From Bacteroidales bacterium (GTDB taxonomy: Bacteria > Bacteroidota > Bacteroidia > Bacteroidales > Rikenellaceae), in assembly GCA_910574205.1 (NCBI GenBank), contig CAJSYJ010000001.1, forward strand, positions 248,001 to 312,000: a DNA stretch of 64,000 nucleotides, given 5' to 3'. The notes under the pieces are model-generated. The model saw nothing but the letters and a program-made list of their open reading frames with translations. It did no database searches and was not told the origin of the DNA. Each line of letters starts with the position of its first letter. The first letter of the stretch is position 1. This document shows positions 44,535 through 54,379 of this stretch, piece by piece. A program made the translations under genes and the position numbers.

Positions 44535-45512
44535 CTATTTGACATGTTTTACACCGAAGCGAACCGGACGGCAGTATTTGTTGATCAGAGGTACGGTCGC
44601 ATTCATTATGAATATGGCGAACGACATGCCCTCGGGATATGCGCCCCACAGACGGATAATCATAGTCAGAGCACCTACGCCGACACCGTAGATCAGCATG
44701 CCGCGATGCGTCATCGGAGAGGTCGAGTAGTCGGTGGCCATATATATGGCACCCAGCAGCGCACCGCCGGCCAAAATGTGGAACAGCGGCAGCTCATATA
44801 CCAGCGAGCCGCCCTCGCCCAGCCCCATACATGCCGCGAATACGGCCATGGTAGCCAGCACGGCAACCGGAATATGCCACGATATGACCTTGCGCCACAA
44901 CAGATACAGTCCGCCGAGGATAAGCGCCAGCGCGCCGATCTCGCCCATCGAGCCGTTCATCACGCCGCCGAGCATCTGCATGAAGTCGGCATTGTCGACG
45001 GCGGCCATGCCGCTCTCCTTGATCTGCGTAAGCATCGTGGCGCCCGAGAAGGCGTCGACGCTGCCGTGAGCCGGTACCACAGAGAAATCGGTCATCTGCA
45101 CCGGATACGCGATCAGCAGGAATATACGCCCCGTAAGAGCCGGGTTGAACGGGTTTTTGCCCAATCCGCCGAAGGTCATCTTGCCGATAGCAATAGCAAC
45201 GAACGCGCCGATGACCACGATCCACCAGTCGATGCCGGCAGGAAGGTTGAATGCCAGCAGCAGACCCGTGACCACGGCCGACAGGTCGCCCACGGTATTG
45301 CGGCCGCGAAGCATGAATCGCTGGATCGCATACTCGAATACGACGCAGCTCAGGATCGAGACGGCCGTGATGAGCAACACATTGAATCCGAATACCCACG
45401 TCGAGACTACCAGAGCGGGGATCAGCGCCAGAATGACGTCGGCCATGATACCTCGCGTCGTGGTGTCGCCATGGACGTGCGGCGACGGAGAGACGAAGAA
45501 TTTATTTGCCAT
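44535..45512 (-). CDS. rnfD: Rnf electron transport complex subunit D
   Basis: 325 aa, about nine hydrophobic segments, RnfD/NqrB family. It carries the covalent FMN motif SGAT with Thr159 in VDAFSGATML, the N-terminal SPSPHVHGDTTTRGIMADVILALIPAL, and GGLGKNPFNPALTGRIFLLIAYP. It is the main ion-translocating subunit by family knowledge. Whether Na+ or H+ is moved cannot be seen. Confidence 0.96.
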   Translation of the reverse strand: MANKFFVSPSPHVHGDTTTRGIMADVILALIPALVVSTWVFGFNVLLITAVSILSCVVFEYAIQRFMLRGRNTVGDLSAVVTGLLLAFNLPAGIDWWIVVIGAFVAIAIGKMTFGGLGKNPFNPALTGRIFLLIAYPVQMTDFSVVPAHGSVDAFSGATMLTQIKESGMAAVDNADFMQMLGGVMNGSMGEIGALALILGGLYLLWRKVISWHIPVAVLATMAVFAACMGLGEGGSLVYELPLFHILAGGALLGAIYMATDYSTSPMTHRGMLIYGVGVGALTMIIRLWGAYPEGMSFAIFIMNATVPLINKYCRPVRFGVKHVK

Positions 45513-45533
45513 AATATCTCTTGTTTTATCGTT

Positions 45534-46880
45534 TTACTTCTTGGCCGCACGCGCACGGATGATACCCATGACGGTCTGTTTGCCCAGACGGATATAATCC
45601 AGCAGAGGGATGTTGGCCGGACACGAATACGAACAGCAGCCGCACTCGATGCAGTCGGTCACGTTGTGATCCTCGGCAGCGTCCCACAACTTCTTGCGCG
45701 ACATCTTCGATATCAGATAGGGTTCCAGACCCATGGGGCATGCCGAAACGCACTTGCCGCACTTGATGCAGGCCGAAGCCTCGCCGCGCGAAGCCTCGTC
45801 GCCGCTAATGACCGTCAGACCCGAGCAGCCCTTCGTGACGGGCGACGAAAGGTTGACCATGGCGCGTCCCATCATCGGACCGCCGTTGAGCACCTTGACA
45901 TCGGTATCGGGAAGACCGCCGGCACGCTCGATGAGCTTCTCGACGGGTGTACCCATACGCGTAAGCAGGTTGCGCGGCTCGGCGATCTGCTTGCCGGTAA
46001 CGGTTACCACGCGCTCGATCAGCGGCTTGTTCTTCTGCACGGCCTCGTATACGGCGACAGTGGTCGAGGCGTTGCAGACCACGGCGCCTACATGGATAGG
46101 CAGTGCGGGCGGAGGCGGCACCTGACGTCCCGTAACGGCCGCGATGAGCTGCTTCTCGCCTCCCTGCGGATAGCGAAGCTGCAACGGCATGACCTCGATG
46201 CCTCTGTAACCGCCCTTGGCGATAAGCTCGCGCAGATGCGCGATCGCATCGGGTTTGTTGTTCTCGACACCGATGACGGCACGGTCGACGCCGACGGCCT
46301 TCATCAGTATCTCCACGCCGACGAGCATCCGCTCGCCGAGCTCCAACATCGTGCGGTAGTCCGAGGTAAGGTAAGGCTCGCACTCCACACCGTTGATAAT
46401 CAATATCTCGGCCTTGCATCCGTCAGGAATCGACAGCTTGACGTGCGTAGGGAACGTGGCACCGCCCATACCAACTACGCCGGCATCCTTGATCTTGGCG
46501 ATGATCTCCTTCGAAGAGAGCCCGCACTCGCGCTTCAACTCCTCCGAGCGGTCGATCGTATCGACCCACTCGTCGCCTTCGCGCTTGATCGTTATCATTT
46601 GCTGGCGCAGCCCCTGACCGTTGGGCAGCATGTCGACCGATGCGACCGTGCCCGATATCGGAGAGTGGATATTAGCCGACATGAAGCTCGACGCCTCGCC
46701 TATGAGCTGACCGGTAAGCACCTTGTCGCCCTTGGCCACCTTGGCCGTGGCGGGCGCACCGATATGTTGTGCAAGAGGAATGGTAACCTGATCGGGCAGA
46801 TCGAGCACCTCTATGGCCTTGGCCTTGCTCCACTGCTTGTTATCCGACGGATGGATACCGCCTATCGGAAATGTTTTCAT
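45534..46880 (-). CDS. rnfC: Rnf electron transport complex subunit C
   Basis: 448 aa peripheral subunit, the NADH-oxidising side of Rnf. A glycine-rich NADH/FMN-binding region (VVGMGGATFPTHVKLS) is followed by an SLBB-like region and two [4Fe-4S] motifs, CIKCGKCVSACP and CIECGCCSYSCP (about 370-425). Length is near the short form without long repeats. It is 17 bases after rnfB. Confidence 0.96.
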   Translation of the reverse strand: MKTFPIGGIHPSDNKQWSKAKAIEVLDLPDQVTIPLAQHIGAPATAKVAKGDKVLTGQLIGEASSFMSANIHSPISGTVASVDMLPNGQGLRQQMITIKREGDEWVDTIDRSEELKRECGLSSKEIIAKIKDAGVVGMGGATFPTHVKLSIPDGCKAEILIINGVECEPYLTSDYRTMLELGERMLVGVEILMKAVGVDRAVIGVENNKPDAIAHLRELIAKGGYRGIEVMPLQLRYPQGGEKQLIAAVTGRQVPPPPALPIHVGAVVCNASTTVAVYEAVQKNKPLIERVVTVTGKQIAEPRNLLTRMGTPVEKLIERAGGLPDTDVKVLNGGPMMGRAMVNLSSPVTKGCSGLTVISGDEASRGEASACIKCGKCVSACPMGLEPYLISKMSRKKLWDAAEDHNVTDCIECGCCSYSCPANIPLLDYIRLGKQTVMGIIRARAAKK

Positions 46881-46897
46881 ATCTCTGGTCGTTTTGT

Positions 46898-47788
46898 TTA
46901 TTCTTTGGTTTCGGTTTTAGCATCGCTCTTCTCGGCGGGCTTCGCTGCGGGAGTCTTGGGCTCCTTGGGCAGCGGCTCCATACCGACGAGCTTTATGGCA
47001 CCGGTCGGACACTCGTTGACGCACTTGCGGCAGAGCTTGCACTTCTGCGAGTCGATGAATGCGAGGTTGTTCTCTACTGTAATGGCACCGAAGGGGCACA
47101 CCTTCTCGCACTTGCCGCAGCCGATACATCCGGCCTTGCAGGCCTTCATGACCACTGCGCCCTTGTCCTTCGAACGGCATGCGACATAAACGGCACGATC
47201 CTTAGGCCACTTCTTGCGAAGCTCGATAAGACCCTTGGGGCACGCCTTGACGCAAGCGCCGCAAGCAGTACACTTGTCGGGGTCTACCTCGGCGATACCG
47301 GTCTCGGGATTTACCTTAATGGCACCGAACTGGCACACCTCCACGCAGTCGCCGTAACCCAGACAGCCGAAAGAGCAGGCCGACTCGCCCACATAGAGCG
47401 ACGAAGCCACGGCGCAACTCTTCGCACCGTCGAACGAATTGGTCTTGGGACGCTTCGAACATACGCCGCCGCAGCGTACCGTAGCCACCTCGGGACCCTT
47501 TTCGGGTGCGGCCTTGCCCAGATACGACGCGGCACCCTTCATTACGTCGGCACCGCCGACAGGACAGTAGAGCGACGAAATGTCGTCCTGCTTGACCAGA
47601 GCCTCGGCCATGGCACGGCAACCGGCGAAGCCGCAACCGCCGCAGTTGGCGCCCGGAAGCATCTTCTCCACATCGTCGATACGAGGATCCTCCTCTACCT
47701 TGAATTTCCGTGCGACGAAATACAAGACAATCGCCAGAAGGCCACCCAACACGCAAAGTGTCAGGACTGTTAATATCAAAACTTTCAT
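46898..47788 (-). CDS. rnfB: Rnf electron transport complex subunit B
   Basis: 296 aa. An N-terminal TM (about 4-25) is followed by the Fe-S domain GANCGGCGFAGC (Cys49, 52, 57) with CPVGG, then CSFGCLGYGDCVEVC and two pairs of ferredoxin-type CxxCxxCxxxC motifs (CTACGACVKACP, CIGCGKCEKVCP, CKLCRKCVNECP). It is the ferredoxin-docking subunit. A Lys/Ala/Pro-rich tail ends the chain. It overlaps rseC by 4 bases. Confidence 0.96.
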   Translation of the reverse strand: MKVLILTVLTLCVLGGLLAIVLYFVARKFKVEEDPRIDDVEKMLPGANCGGCGFAGCRAMAEALVKQDDISSLYCPVGGADVMKGAASYLGKAAPEKGPEVATVRCGGVCSKRPKTNSFDGAKSCAVASSLYVGESACSFGCLGYGDCVEVCQFGAIKVNPETGIAEVDPDKCTACGACVKACPKGLIELRKKWPKDRAVYVACRSKDKGAVVMKACKAGCIGCGKCEKVCPFGAITVENNLAFIDSQKCKLCRKCVNECPTGAIKLVGMEPLPKEPKTPAAKPAEKSDAKTETKE

Positions 47789-48204
47789 TCCTGTTTTATA
47801 ATTGTGAATTGTATTTTCCTATCCATGCGCGCACGTAACAGATACAGGCACGCGTAGTATACGGCCACGGCCGCAAGCGTTATGCAGGCCGCAACGCCGT
47901 CGGCAGCACCCGCTATCTTCGACACGAGCAGCGCGACAAGCAGCACGACCAGCGGCACGACATATCCCAGAACGAGCGACGCTACGCCCATAGAGCGCCT
48001 GACCAGCGCCACCTCCACGCTGTCGCCTGCGGCGAAGCGGTCGGCCGCAGCAGTCCTGACCTCGATGATCTTCTCGCCGCTGTCGACACCGCAGATGCGG
48101 CGGGCATGACATGCCGCGCATGCGCTCTGCTGCTCGATCAGAACATACACGACGCCGCGGGCGACGCGCTGCACTGTACCCGTATGTCGAATCGGGGAGG
48201 CCAT
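47785..48204 (-). CDS. rseC: RseC/SoxR-reducing system protein
   Basis: 139 aa membrane protein. The N-terminal soluble domain has the Cys-rich QQSACAACHARRICG, followed by two TMs (about 78-100 and 104-124). RseC-like proteins commonly precede rnf genes and take part in SoxR reduction or sigma-E signalling in proteobacteria; in Bacteroidetes the role is unclear. It opens the rseC-rnfBCDGEA series. I start at MASPIRHTGTVQRV. A TAACTTTG box ends 2 bases before this ATG on the minus strand, too close for a normal leader. Confidence 0.9.
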   Translation of the reverse strand: MASPIRHTGTVQRVARGVVYVLIEQQSACAACHARRICGVDSGEKIIEVRTAAADRFAAGDSVEVALVRRSMGVASLVLGYVVPLVVLLVALLVSKIAGAADGVAACITLAAVAVYYACLYLLRARMDRKIQFTIIKQE

Positions 48205-48257
48205 TTCAAAGTTAGTTTTAAGGTCGGTGTTATTGTTTTCGAAGTTGGTGCGGTTCG

Positions 48258-49844
48258 TCAGTCGCCGTAGCGGTTTACCAGCGGCATGAGCCACTCATGG
48301 CCGAAGGCGCATGTCGACAGACGCAGCACGGGCGGGAACTGGTAGCGCTTCTTCTCATTGCGCATTATCATCGAGTGAATCTTCTCGACCACCTCGGAAT
48401 CGAATCCGGCGTTGACGATCTCCTCGCGGTGCTGGTGCTCCTCGATCATGCGGTAGAGGATGGCGTCGATGACCTCGTAGTGCGGCAGCAGGTCGCTGTC
48501 CTTCTGGTCGGGACGAAGCTCAGACGACGGCTCCTTGTCGATGATAGCCTCGGGAATGACATCGCCCAGCGACGTATTGATGTAGCGCGCAAGGTCGTAT
48601 ATCTCGCCCTTGTATAGATCGCCCGTCACGCTGAACGCACCGGCCGTATCTCCGTAGAGCGTACACCAGCCCAAAGCGTTCTCGCTCTTGTTTGACGAGT
48701 TGAGCAGCAGATAGCCCGTCTTGTTCTGAACGGCCATCAGCATTATGGTTCTGATACGCGACTGCACGTTCTCCTCGGTGGCATCGAACTCCGTACCGCC
48801 GATGACGGGTTTAAGCGTATCTATTATGGCATCGTAAGCCTCGACTATCGGCAGCACGCTGTACTCGACGCCGAGATTCTCGGCCAGACGCTTGGCATCC
48901 TCCACCGACTCGTCGGGCGAGAACTGCGACGGCATCATCAGCACGCGGACATTCTCCCTTCCCAGCGCACCGACGGCCAGACACGCCACCACGGCCGAGT
49001 CGATGCCGCCCGACAGACCGATGCAGGCTTTCGTATAGTTATTCTTGTGGAAGTAGTCGCGAAGACCCAGACATGCGGCCTTGTAGACCAGACGGGTGCG
49101 GTCGTTATAAGTCGTAAAGGGGACTTGCAACGGCGTATGGTCGGCCTCGGTATCGAATATGCGGAAATCCTCCTCGAAGCTCTTCATCATCAACAGCAGC
49201 TCGCCGCGGCGGTTCAGCACACCCGAGGTGCCGTCGTAGACGATCTCGCCCGAGCCGCCGATCTGATTGATCAGGATAAGGTTCTTACCCTCGGCGAAAG
49301 CCAGTCGGCTCATAGTCTCGAAGCGGTACGAAAGCAGCCCCTTGCCGTAACGGCGGGCATTGACCGAGACGACGAGTTCGACATCCGGATCGATGTCGTG
49401 AGTGCGGCTCAAGTCGTCTCCCACGACGATCATTATCTTGCGGCCGTCGATCTCGATGCTCTCGAAGCCAGTTTCGGCCTCGACGATATAGCCCATTTCG
49501 CGTCGTGCCGTAACATGCTGCTTGCCGATATAGCTCGTCTGTCCCGTCTTCGAGATATAGGCGGCGGCACTGACCGGTCCGCGCTCGGTAAGATAAGGGA
49601 CGCCCACTATGACGGCGATGCCGCGGCTCTTCGAGGCGATAGTATCGATAGCCTCCTCGCACAGCGTAAGAAATGTAGTCTTGCGTAACAGCCCGTAGGC
49701 AGGAGTACCGCTCACGGCAAACTCCGCGAAGACTACCATATCGGCTCCCTCCCCTCTGGCTCGTTCGACAGCGTCCACGATTTTGGCCGTGTTGGCCTTT
49801 ACATCACCGACGGTATAATTAAGCTGGGCTAATGCTATCTTCAT
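48258..49844 (-). CDS. nadE: Glutamine-dependent NAD+ synthetase
   Basis: 528 aa cytoplasmic enzyme that amidates deamido-NAD with glutamine nitrogen. The N-terminal nitrilase-type glutaminase (1-250) has MKIALAQLNYTVGD and VFAEFAVSG with the catalytic Glu. Its Lys and Cys positions are less obvious: the usual CEDxW block reads VVGDDLS, so the nucleophile Cys of the amidase is not where expected. The C-terminal synthetase (about 265-528) has the PP-loop IGLSGGIDSAVVACLAV and LLNSSNKSENALGWCTLYGD. I start at MKIALAQ (49844). It lies 53 bases before rseC. Confidence 0.9.
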   Translation of the reverse strand: MKIALAQLNYTVGDVKANTAKIVDAVERARGEGADMVVFAEFAVSGTPAYGLLRKTTFLTLCEEAIDTIASKSRGIAVIVGVPYLTERGPVSAAAYISKTGQTSYIGKQHVTARREMGYIVEAETGFESIEIDGRKIMIVVGDDLSRTHDIDPDVELVVSVNARRYGKGLLSYRFETMSRLAFAEGKNLILINQIGGSGEIVYDGTSGVLNRRGELLLMMKSFEEDFRIFDTEADHTPLQVPFTTYNDRTRLVYKAACLGLRDYFHKNNYTKACIGLSGGIDSAVVACLAVGALGRENVRVLMMPSQFSPDESVEDAKRLAENLGVEYSVLPIVEAYDAIIDTLKPVIGGTEFDATEENVQSRIRTIMLMAVQNKTGYLLLNSSNKSENALGWCTLYGDTAGAFSVTGDLYKGEIYDLARYINTSLGDVIPEAIIDKEPSSELRPDQKDSDLLPHYEVIDAILYRMIEEHQHREEIVNAGFDSEVVEKIHSMIMRNEKKRYQFPPVLRLSTCAFGHEWLMPLVNRYGD

Positions 49845-49880
49845 ACGGCTGCAAATTAAGCATGTTACAAAACAACTGGG

Positions 49881-49963
49881 CAAAGATAAGAATAAGCCAA
49901 AAGAAAAACAAGCATGTCCGCGTTTTTATTGAAGCGAAGTATATTCGGCTTCGACGAATATAC
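49881..49963 (-). repeat. Promoter-bearing hairpin repeat unit upstream of nadE
   Basis: On the minus strand a 9-bp hairpin (GTATATTCG, 7-base loop, complement; 49963-49939) leads into TACTTCGC, an A-rich stretch, GCTTGTTTTTC, GGCTTATTC and TATCTTTG (49888-49881). The unit before the box is 75 bases and follows the same order as the units at 63679-63903. TTG (49911-49909) stands 20 bases from TATCTTTG, so this copy is the nadE promoter. Confidence 0.75.
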
Positions 49964-50061
49964 GGCAACCGCCTCAATCGGATCATACGGCACGCAGACA
50001 GAGCATCTTTCCCCGATTCGCAGCCGCAAAGCGGAGACTCCGCCGCAGAGCGCAAGCGAAA

Positions 50062-50091
50062 ATGCCCGAAGCCTACCGGCTCCGGGCATAT
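50062..50091 (-). terminator. gpmI terminator
   Basis: An imperfect stem, ATGCCCG...AGCC with GGCT...CGGGCAT (50063-50090, one mismatch), is followed on the minus strand by a short T run. It lies about 35 bases after the gpmI stop codon. Confidence 0.7.
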
Positions 50092-50124
50092 CGATCGACG
50101 CGTGCCGCACAGGCGGCGCGCGAA

Positions 50125-51651
50125 TTATTTGAACTCGACCAGCGAACGTCCCGACATCTCGGCGGGCTTCTCGACACCCATCAAAGCGAGAACCGTCGGA
50201 GCCACGTCGGCCAGTATGCCGTCCTCGACAGCGGCTACCCTATCGGATACCACGACGATCGGCACGGGATTGAGCGAGTGCGCCGTATTGGGCGTACCGT
50301 CTTCGTTGACGGCATTGTCGGCATTGCCGTGGTCGGCTATCTGCACGACATCGTAGCCGTTGGCGCGCGCCGCCTCGACCACCTCGCCGACGCACTCGTC
50401 GACGGCCCTGACGGCCTTTTGTATGGCTTCGTAAACACCCGTATGGCCCACCATATCGCCGTTGGCGAAGTTCAGACAGATGAAGTCGTACTTCCGGCTG
50501 CCGAGCGCCTCGACCAGCTTGTCCTTGACCTCGTATGCCGACATCTCGGGTTGCAGGTCATAGGTGGCCACCTTGGGCGATGCCACCAGAATGCGGTCCT
50601 CGCCCTCGAACTTATCCTCGCGGCCTCCGTTGAGGAAGAACGTCACATGGGCATACTTCTCGGTCTCGGCGATGCGCAGCTGGCTAAGGCCCAGCGACGA
50701 AACGTACTCGCCGATCGTATTGGGCACATTATCCTTGTCGAAGAGTATATGCAGCCCCGTGAACTTGGCGTCGTAGGGGGTCATGCAGCAGTAGTAAAGC
50801 GGCAAGGTGCGCATACCCTCCTCGGGCATATCCTGCTGCGTGAGCACGATCGTAAGCTCCTTGGCACGGTCGTTACGGTAGTTGAAGAATATTACCACAT
50901 CGCCCTCCCCGATCGTAGCCACGGGCTTGCCCTCGGCATCGACATGCACGATCGGCTTGACGAACTCGTCGGTCACGCCGGCATCGTAAGAGCGCTGCAT
51001 AGCCTCGACCATGTCGGTCGCAGCCTCGCCCTTGCCCTCGACCAAAAGGTCGTAGGCGATCTTGACGCGCTCCCAGCGCTTGTCGCGGTCCATGGCATAG
51101 TAACGTCCTACGATAGAGGCGATACGGCCGGTCGACGAGGCCATGTGGCGCTCCAACGACTCGATGAAGCCCTTGCCGCTGCGCGGATCGGTATCGCGGC
51201 CGTCCATGAAGCAGTGTACGAAGGTGTTGTCGATACCGTAGTGCGCCGATATGTCGCACAGCTTGAACAGATGATCGAGCGACGAGTGTACGCCGCCGTC
51301 CGACACCAGTCCCATGAAGTGCACTTTCGCGCCTTTGGCCTTGGCATACTCGAACGCACCGACGATCTCGCGGTTTTCGAGTATCGAGTTGTCGCGGCAG
51401 GCACGATTGATCTTTACCAGATCCTGATAGACGACACGGCCGGCACCTATGTTAAGATGTCCCACCTCGGAGTTGCCCATCTGCCCCTCGGGCAGTCCGA
51501 CGTTCTCGCCGTCGGTCAGCAGTCGTGCATGCGGCCACGACGAAGTCATCTTCTCGATGTAGGCCGGATGCGTCGTATAGATTGCGTCGGAGCGGCTGTG
51601 ATCGCCGTTGCCCCAACCGTCCAATATCATCAATAATACTTTGTGATTCAT
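50125..51651 (-). CDS. gpmI: 2,3-bisphosphoglycerate-independent phosphoglycerate mutase
   Basis: 508 aa cytoplasmic Mn2+-dependent glycolytic enzyme interconverting 3- and 2-phosphoglycerate. Alkaline phosphatase fold: LMILDGWG at the N-terminus, the phospho-serine in [38 protein letters not shown], and metal ligands in ADHGNADN near the C-terminus. It starts 10 bases after alaS and is likely read with it. Confidence 0.97.
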   Translation of the reverse strand: MNHKVLLMILDGWGNGDHSRSDAIYTTHPAYIEKMTSSWPHARLLTDGENVGLPEGQMGNSEVGHLNIGAGRVVYQDLVKINRACRDNSILENREIVGAFEYAKAKGAKVHFMGLVSDGGVHSSLDHLFKLCDISAHYGIDNTFVHCFMDGRDTDPRSGKGFIESLERHMASSTGRIASIVGRYYAMDRDKRWERVKIAYDLLVEGKGEAATDMVEAMQRSYDAGVTDEFVKPIVHVDAEGKPVATIGEGDVVIFFNYRNDRAKELTIVLTQQDMPEEGMRTLPLYYCCMTPYDAKFTGLHILFDKDNVPNTIGEYVSSLGLSQLRIAETEKYAHVTFFLNGGREDKFEGEDRILVASPKVATYDLQPEMSAYEVKDKLVEALGSRKYDFICLNFANGDMVGHTGVYEAIQKAVRAVDECVGEVVEAARANGYDVVQIADHGNADNAVNEDGTPNTAHSLNPVPIVVVSDRVAAVEDGILADVAPTVLALMGVEKPAEMSGRSLVEFK

Positions 51652-51661
51652 AGCGTTATTC

Positions 51662-54274
51662 TTAATTCAGTTTCTCCATAATCATCTCCACGGCACGATC
51701 GATGGCCGCCTGCACGCCGTCGGGGTTCTTACCGCCGGCCGTAGCGTAGAACTTCTGTCCGCCGCCGCCGCCGCCGATCAGCTTAGCAGCCTCGCGGACG
51801 ACCGCTCCGGCATCGACGCCGCGCTCGACGATAGCATCGCTGAGCATGACGCTGAGCGTAGCCTTGCCGTCGACCACGTTGCCCATGACCAGCACCAGCC
51901 TGTCGCTGCGCTGACGCAGGGCGTATGCCAGATCTTTCAGGAAGTCGGTTTTGTACTCGCTGCGGCGCGCTATGAGCAGCACGTCGTGCGTGCACGATGC
52001 CTCGGCGACGATCTTGTCGGCAAGCTCGACGATCTTCTCGCGGCGCATCTCGTCCAGCTCGCGGCTCAGAGCGTCGTTGCCCTCCAAAATCTTCTCGATA
52101 GTCTGCACCAAGCGGGGGCTGTGCAGCATCTGCTCGATCGACTGCATCGTATCCTGAACCGTATACAGAATGCGCTCGGCACCCTCGCCCGTTACGGCCT
52201 CGATACGTCGCACGCCGGCCGATATGGCACTCTCCGAGACGATCTTGAACAGACCTATCGTACCCGTTGCCGAGGTATGCGTACCGCCGCAAAGCTCGGT
52301 CGACGGACCGAACGTCACCATACGCACACGGTCGCCGTATTTCTCGCCGAAGAGCATGATCGCACCCGCCTCTCGCGCCTGTTCGATCGTCGCGTCGCGC
52401 CGCTCGACAAGAGGATGATTGGAGCGGATCATTGCATTGACCTTCTTTTCGACCTCGCGAAGCTGCTCGGGCGTTACCTTCTGGAAATGCGAGAAGTCGA
52501 AGCGCAGATAGTCGGGCGTAACCATCGAACCCTTCTGCTCGACATGCTCGCCCAGAACCTGTTTGAGGGCATAATCCAGCAGATGAGTGGCCGTATGGTT
52601 GTTGGCGGCCGACTGACGGCGCGCAGGATCGACCTGGGCACGGAACACGGCCGCGAGATCCTCCGGCAGACGCTCCGTGATATGTATTATAAGACCGTTC
52701 TCCTTTTCGGTAGCCACTACGGCGATGCGCTCGCTGCCGTTATCGATAAATCCGGTATCGCCGATCTGACCGCCCGAATTGCCGTAGAACGGCGTGCGGT
52801 CGAAGACCAGCTGATATGTCGTCTTGCCCTTGCTCTTGACACGGCGGTAGCGCGCTATGCGTACCTCCGAGCTGAGCGCATCGTAGCCGATGAACTCGCT
52901 GCTGTCGATCGGCAGCAGCTCCTGCCAGTCGTCGATATCCTGCGAAGCGGCGTTGCGCGAACGCTCCTTCTGGCGCTGCAACTCCTGCTCGAAAGCCTCT
53001 ATATCCACATCGACGCCCTGCTCGCGGGCGATAAGCTCCGTCAGGTCGATCGGGAATCCGAACGTATCGTATAACACGAAGGCATCCTTGCCCGATATCT
53101 TGCCGCCTTCGGCCTTGGCTATCACGCCGTCGAGCAGCGATATGCCGGTCGAGAGAGTACGCAGGAACGAAGCCTCCTCCTCCTCGATCACGCGCTCGAT
53201 AAGCGTCTGCTGCGCCGCCAACTCGGGAAACTGAGCGCCCATTTGCTGCACCAGACCGTCGACCAGCTTGCAGATGAACGGATCGGTAAAGCCCAGATAC
53301 GTATATCCGTAACGCACCGCACGCCGCAGGATACGCCGTATGACGTAACCGGCCTTGGCATTAGCAGGCAACTGACCGTCGGCAATCGAGAAGGCTATCG
53401 CACGCAGGTGGTCGGCGATGACGCGCATGGCTATGTCGCACTTCTCGTCGCAGCCGTACTCCTTGCCGGCCATGGCCGCTATGCGGCGTATCGTCGGCTG
53501 GAAGACGTCGGTGTCGTAGTTCGACTTCTTGCCTTGCAGTATCATGCAGAGACGCTCGAAGCCCATGCCCGTATCGACGTTCTTCGCAGGCAGCGGTTCG
53601 AGCGAGCCGTTGGCCTTGCGGTTGAACTGCATGAATACCAGATTCCAGATCTCTATGACCAGACAGTGTCCCGTGTTGACCATGTCGCGGCCGGGGACGG
53701 CAGCGATGTCGGCCTCGTCGCGCAGGTCGAAATGTATCTCGCTGCACGGGCCGCAGGGCCCCGTCTCTCCCATCTCCCAGAAATTGTCGTGCTTGTTGCC
53801 GCGAATGATATGATCCTCCGGCAGATATCGGCGCCAGTAGTCGTAGGCCTCCTGATCGAACGGCACGCCGTCGGCATCGCTGCCCTCGAACACGGTGGCG
53901 TACATGCGCTCCTTGGGCAGATGATAAACCTCCGTCAGCAGCTCCCAAGCCCACTCTATGGCCTCCTTTTTGAAGTAATCGCCGTAAGACCAGTTGCCGA
54001 GCATCTCGAACATCGTATGATGATACGTATCGTGTCCGACCTCTTCGAGGTCGTTGTGCTTGCCCGAAACGCGCAGACACTTCTGCGTATCGGCCACACG
54101 GGGATATTTGCGCGGGGCATTGCCCAGAAATATATCCTTGAACTGATTCATGCCGGCATTGGTAAACATCAGCGTCGGGTCGTTCTTGACGACCATAGGC
54201 GCCGACGGCACGATGACATGTTCCTTGCTTTTGAAAAATTCGAGGAAAGCCCGTCTGATTTGATTAGAGTCCAT
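51662..54274 (-). CDS. alaS: Alanine-tRNA ligase
   Basis: 870 aa class II synthetase. Motif 1-3 catalytic core (1-250: [60 protein letters not shown]), the tRNA-binding helical part, the editing domain (about 555-710: [12 protein letters not shown] and [17 protein letters not shown], four zinc-type ligands) and the C-Ala domain with a glycine-rich [18 protein letters not shown]. Full length. It is first in a unit with gpmI, divergent from the M23 peptidase gene. Confidence 0.98.
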   Translation of the reverse strand: MDSNQIRRAFLEFFKSKEHVIVPSAPMVVKNDPTLMFTNAGMNQFKDIFLGNAPRKYPRVADTQKCLRVSGKHNDLEEVGHDTYHHTMFEMLGNWSYGDYFKKEAIEWAWELLTEVYHLPKERMYATVFEGSDADGVPFDQEAYDYWRRYLPEDHIIRGNKHDNFWEMGETGPCGPCSEIHFDLRDEADIAAVPGRDMVNTGHCLVIEIWNLVFMQFNRKANGSLEPLPAKNVDTGMGFERLCMILQGKKSNYDTDVFQPTIRRIAAMAGKEYGCDEKCDIAMRVIADHLRAIAFSIADGQLPANAKAGYVIRRILRRAVRYGYTYLGFTDPFICKLVDGLVQQMGAQFPELAAQQTLIERVIEEEEASFLRTLSTGISLLDGVIAKAEGGKISGKDAFVLYDTFGFPIDLTELIAREQGVDVDIEAFEQELQRQKERSRNAASQDIDDWQELLPIDSSEFIGYDALSSEVRIARYRRVKSKGKTTYQLVFDRTPFYGNSGGQIGDTGFIDNGSERIAVVATEKENGLIIHITERLPEDLAAVFRAQVDPARRQSAANNHTATHLLDYALKQVLGEHVEQKGSMVTPDYLRFDFSHFQKVTPEQLREVEKKVNAMIRSNHPLVERRDATIEQAREAGAIMLFGEKYGDRVRMVTFGPSTELCGGTHTSATGTIGLFKIVSESAISAGVRRIEAVTGEGAERILYTVQDTMQSIEQMLHSPRLVQTIEKILEGNDALSRELDEMRREKIVELADKIVAEASCTHDVLLIARRSEYKTDFLKDLAYALRQRSDRLVLVMGNVVDGKATLSVMLSDAIVERGVDAGAVVREAAKLIGGGGGGQKFYATAGGKNPDGVQAAIDRAVEMIMEKLN

Positions 54275-54312
54275 ATCTTAGGAATATAATTGTTACCTAT
54301 GTTTGATTGCGG

Positions 54313-54343
54313 TTGCAAAATTACACATTTTACATTAATTTTG
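54313..54343. promoter_or_regulatory. Divergent promoters for alaS and the M23 peptidase genes
   Basis: TAATTTTG occurs on the plus strand at 54336-54343 and on the minus strand at 54323-54316, an inverted pair 12 bases apart. The plus promoter has TTG at 54313-54315, 20 bases upstream, directly abutting the minus -7 box. No good -33 is seen for the minus strand. Confidence 0.65.
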
Positions 54344-54379
54344 TAGCATCGATATGCGATTTTTAATATTTTCAACCGG

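Noticed and set aside
49845..50124. Small gene between nadE and gpmI (plus-strand frame 49914-50132)
   Set aside because: It runs through the promoter repeat and the gpmI terminator and has no start context or similarity.
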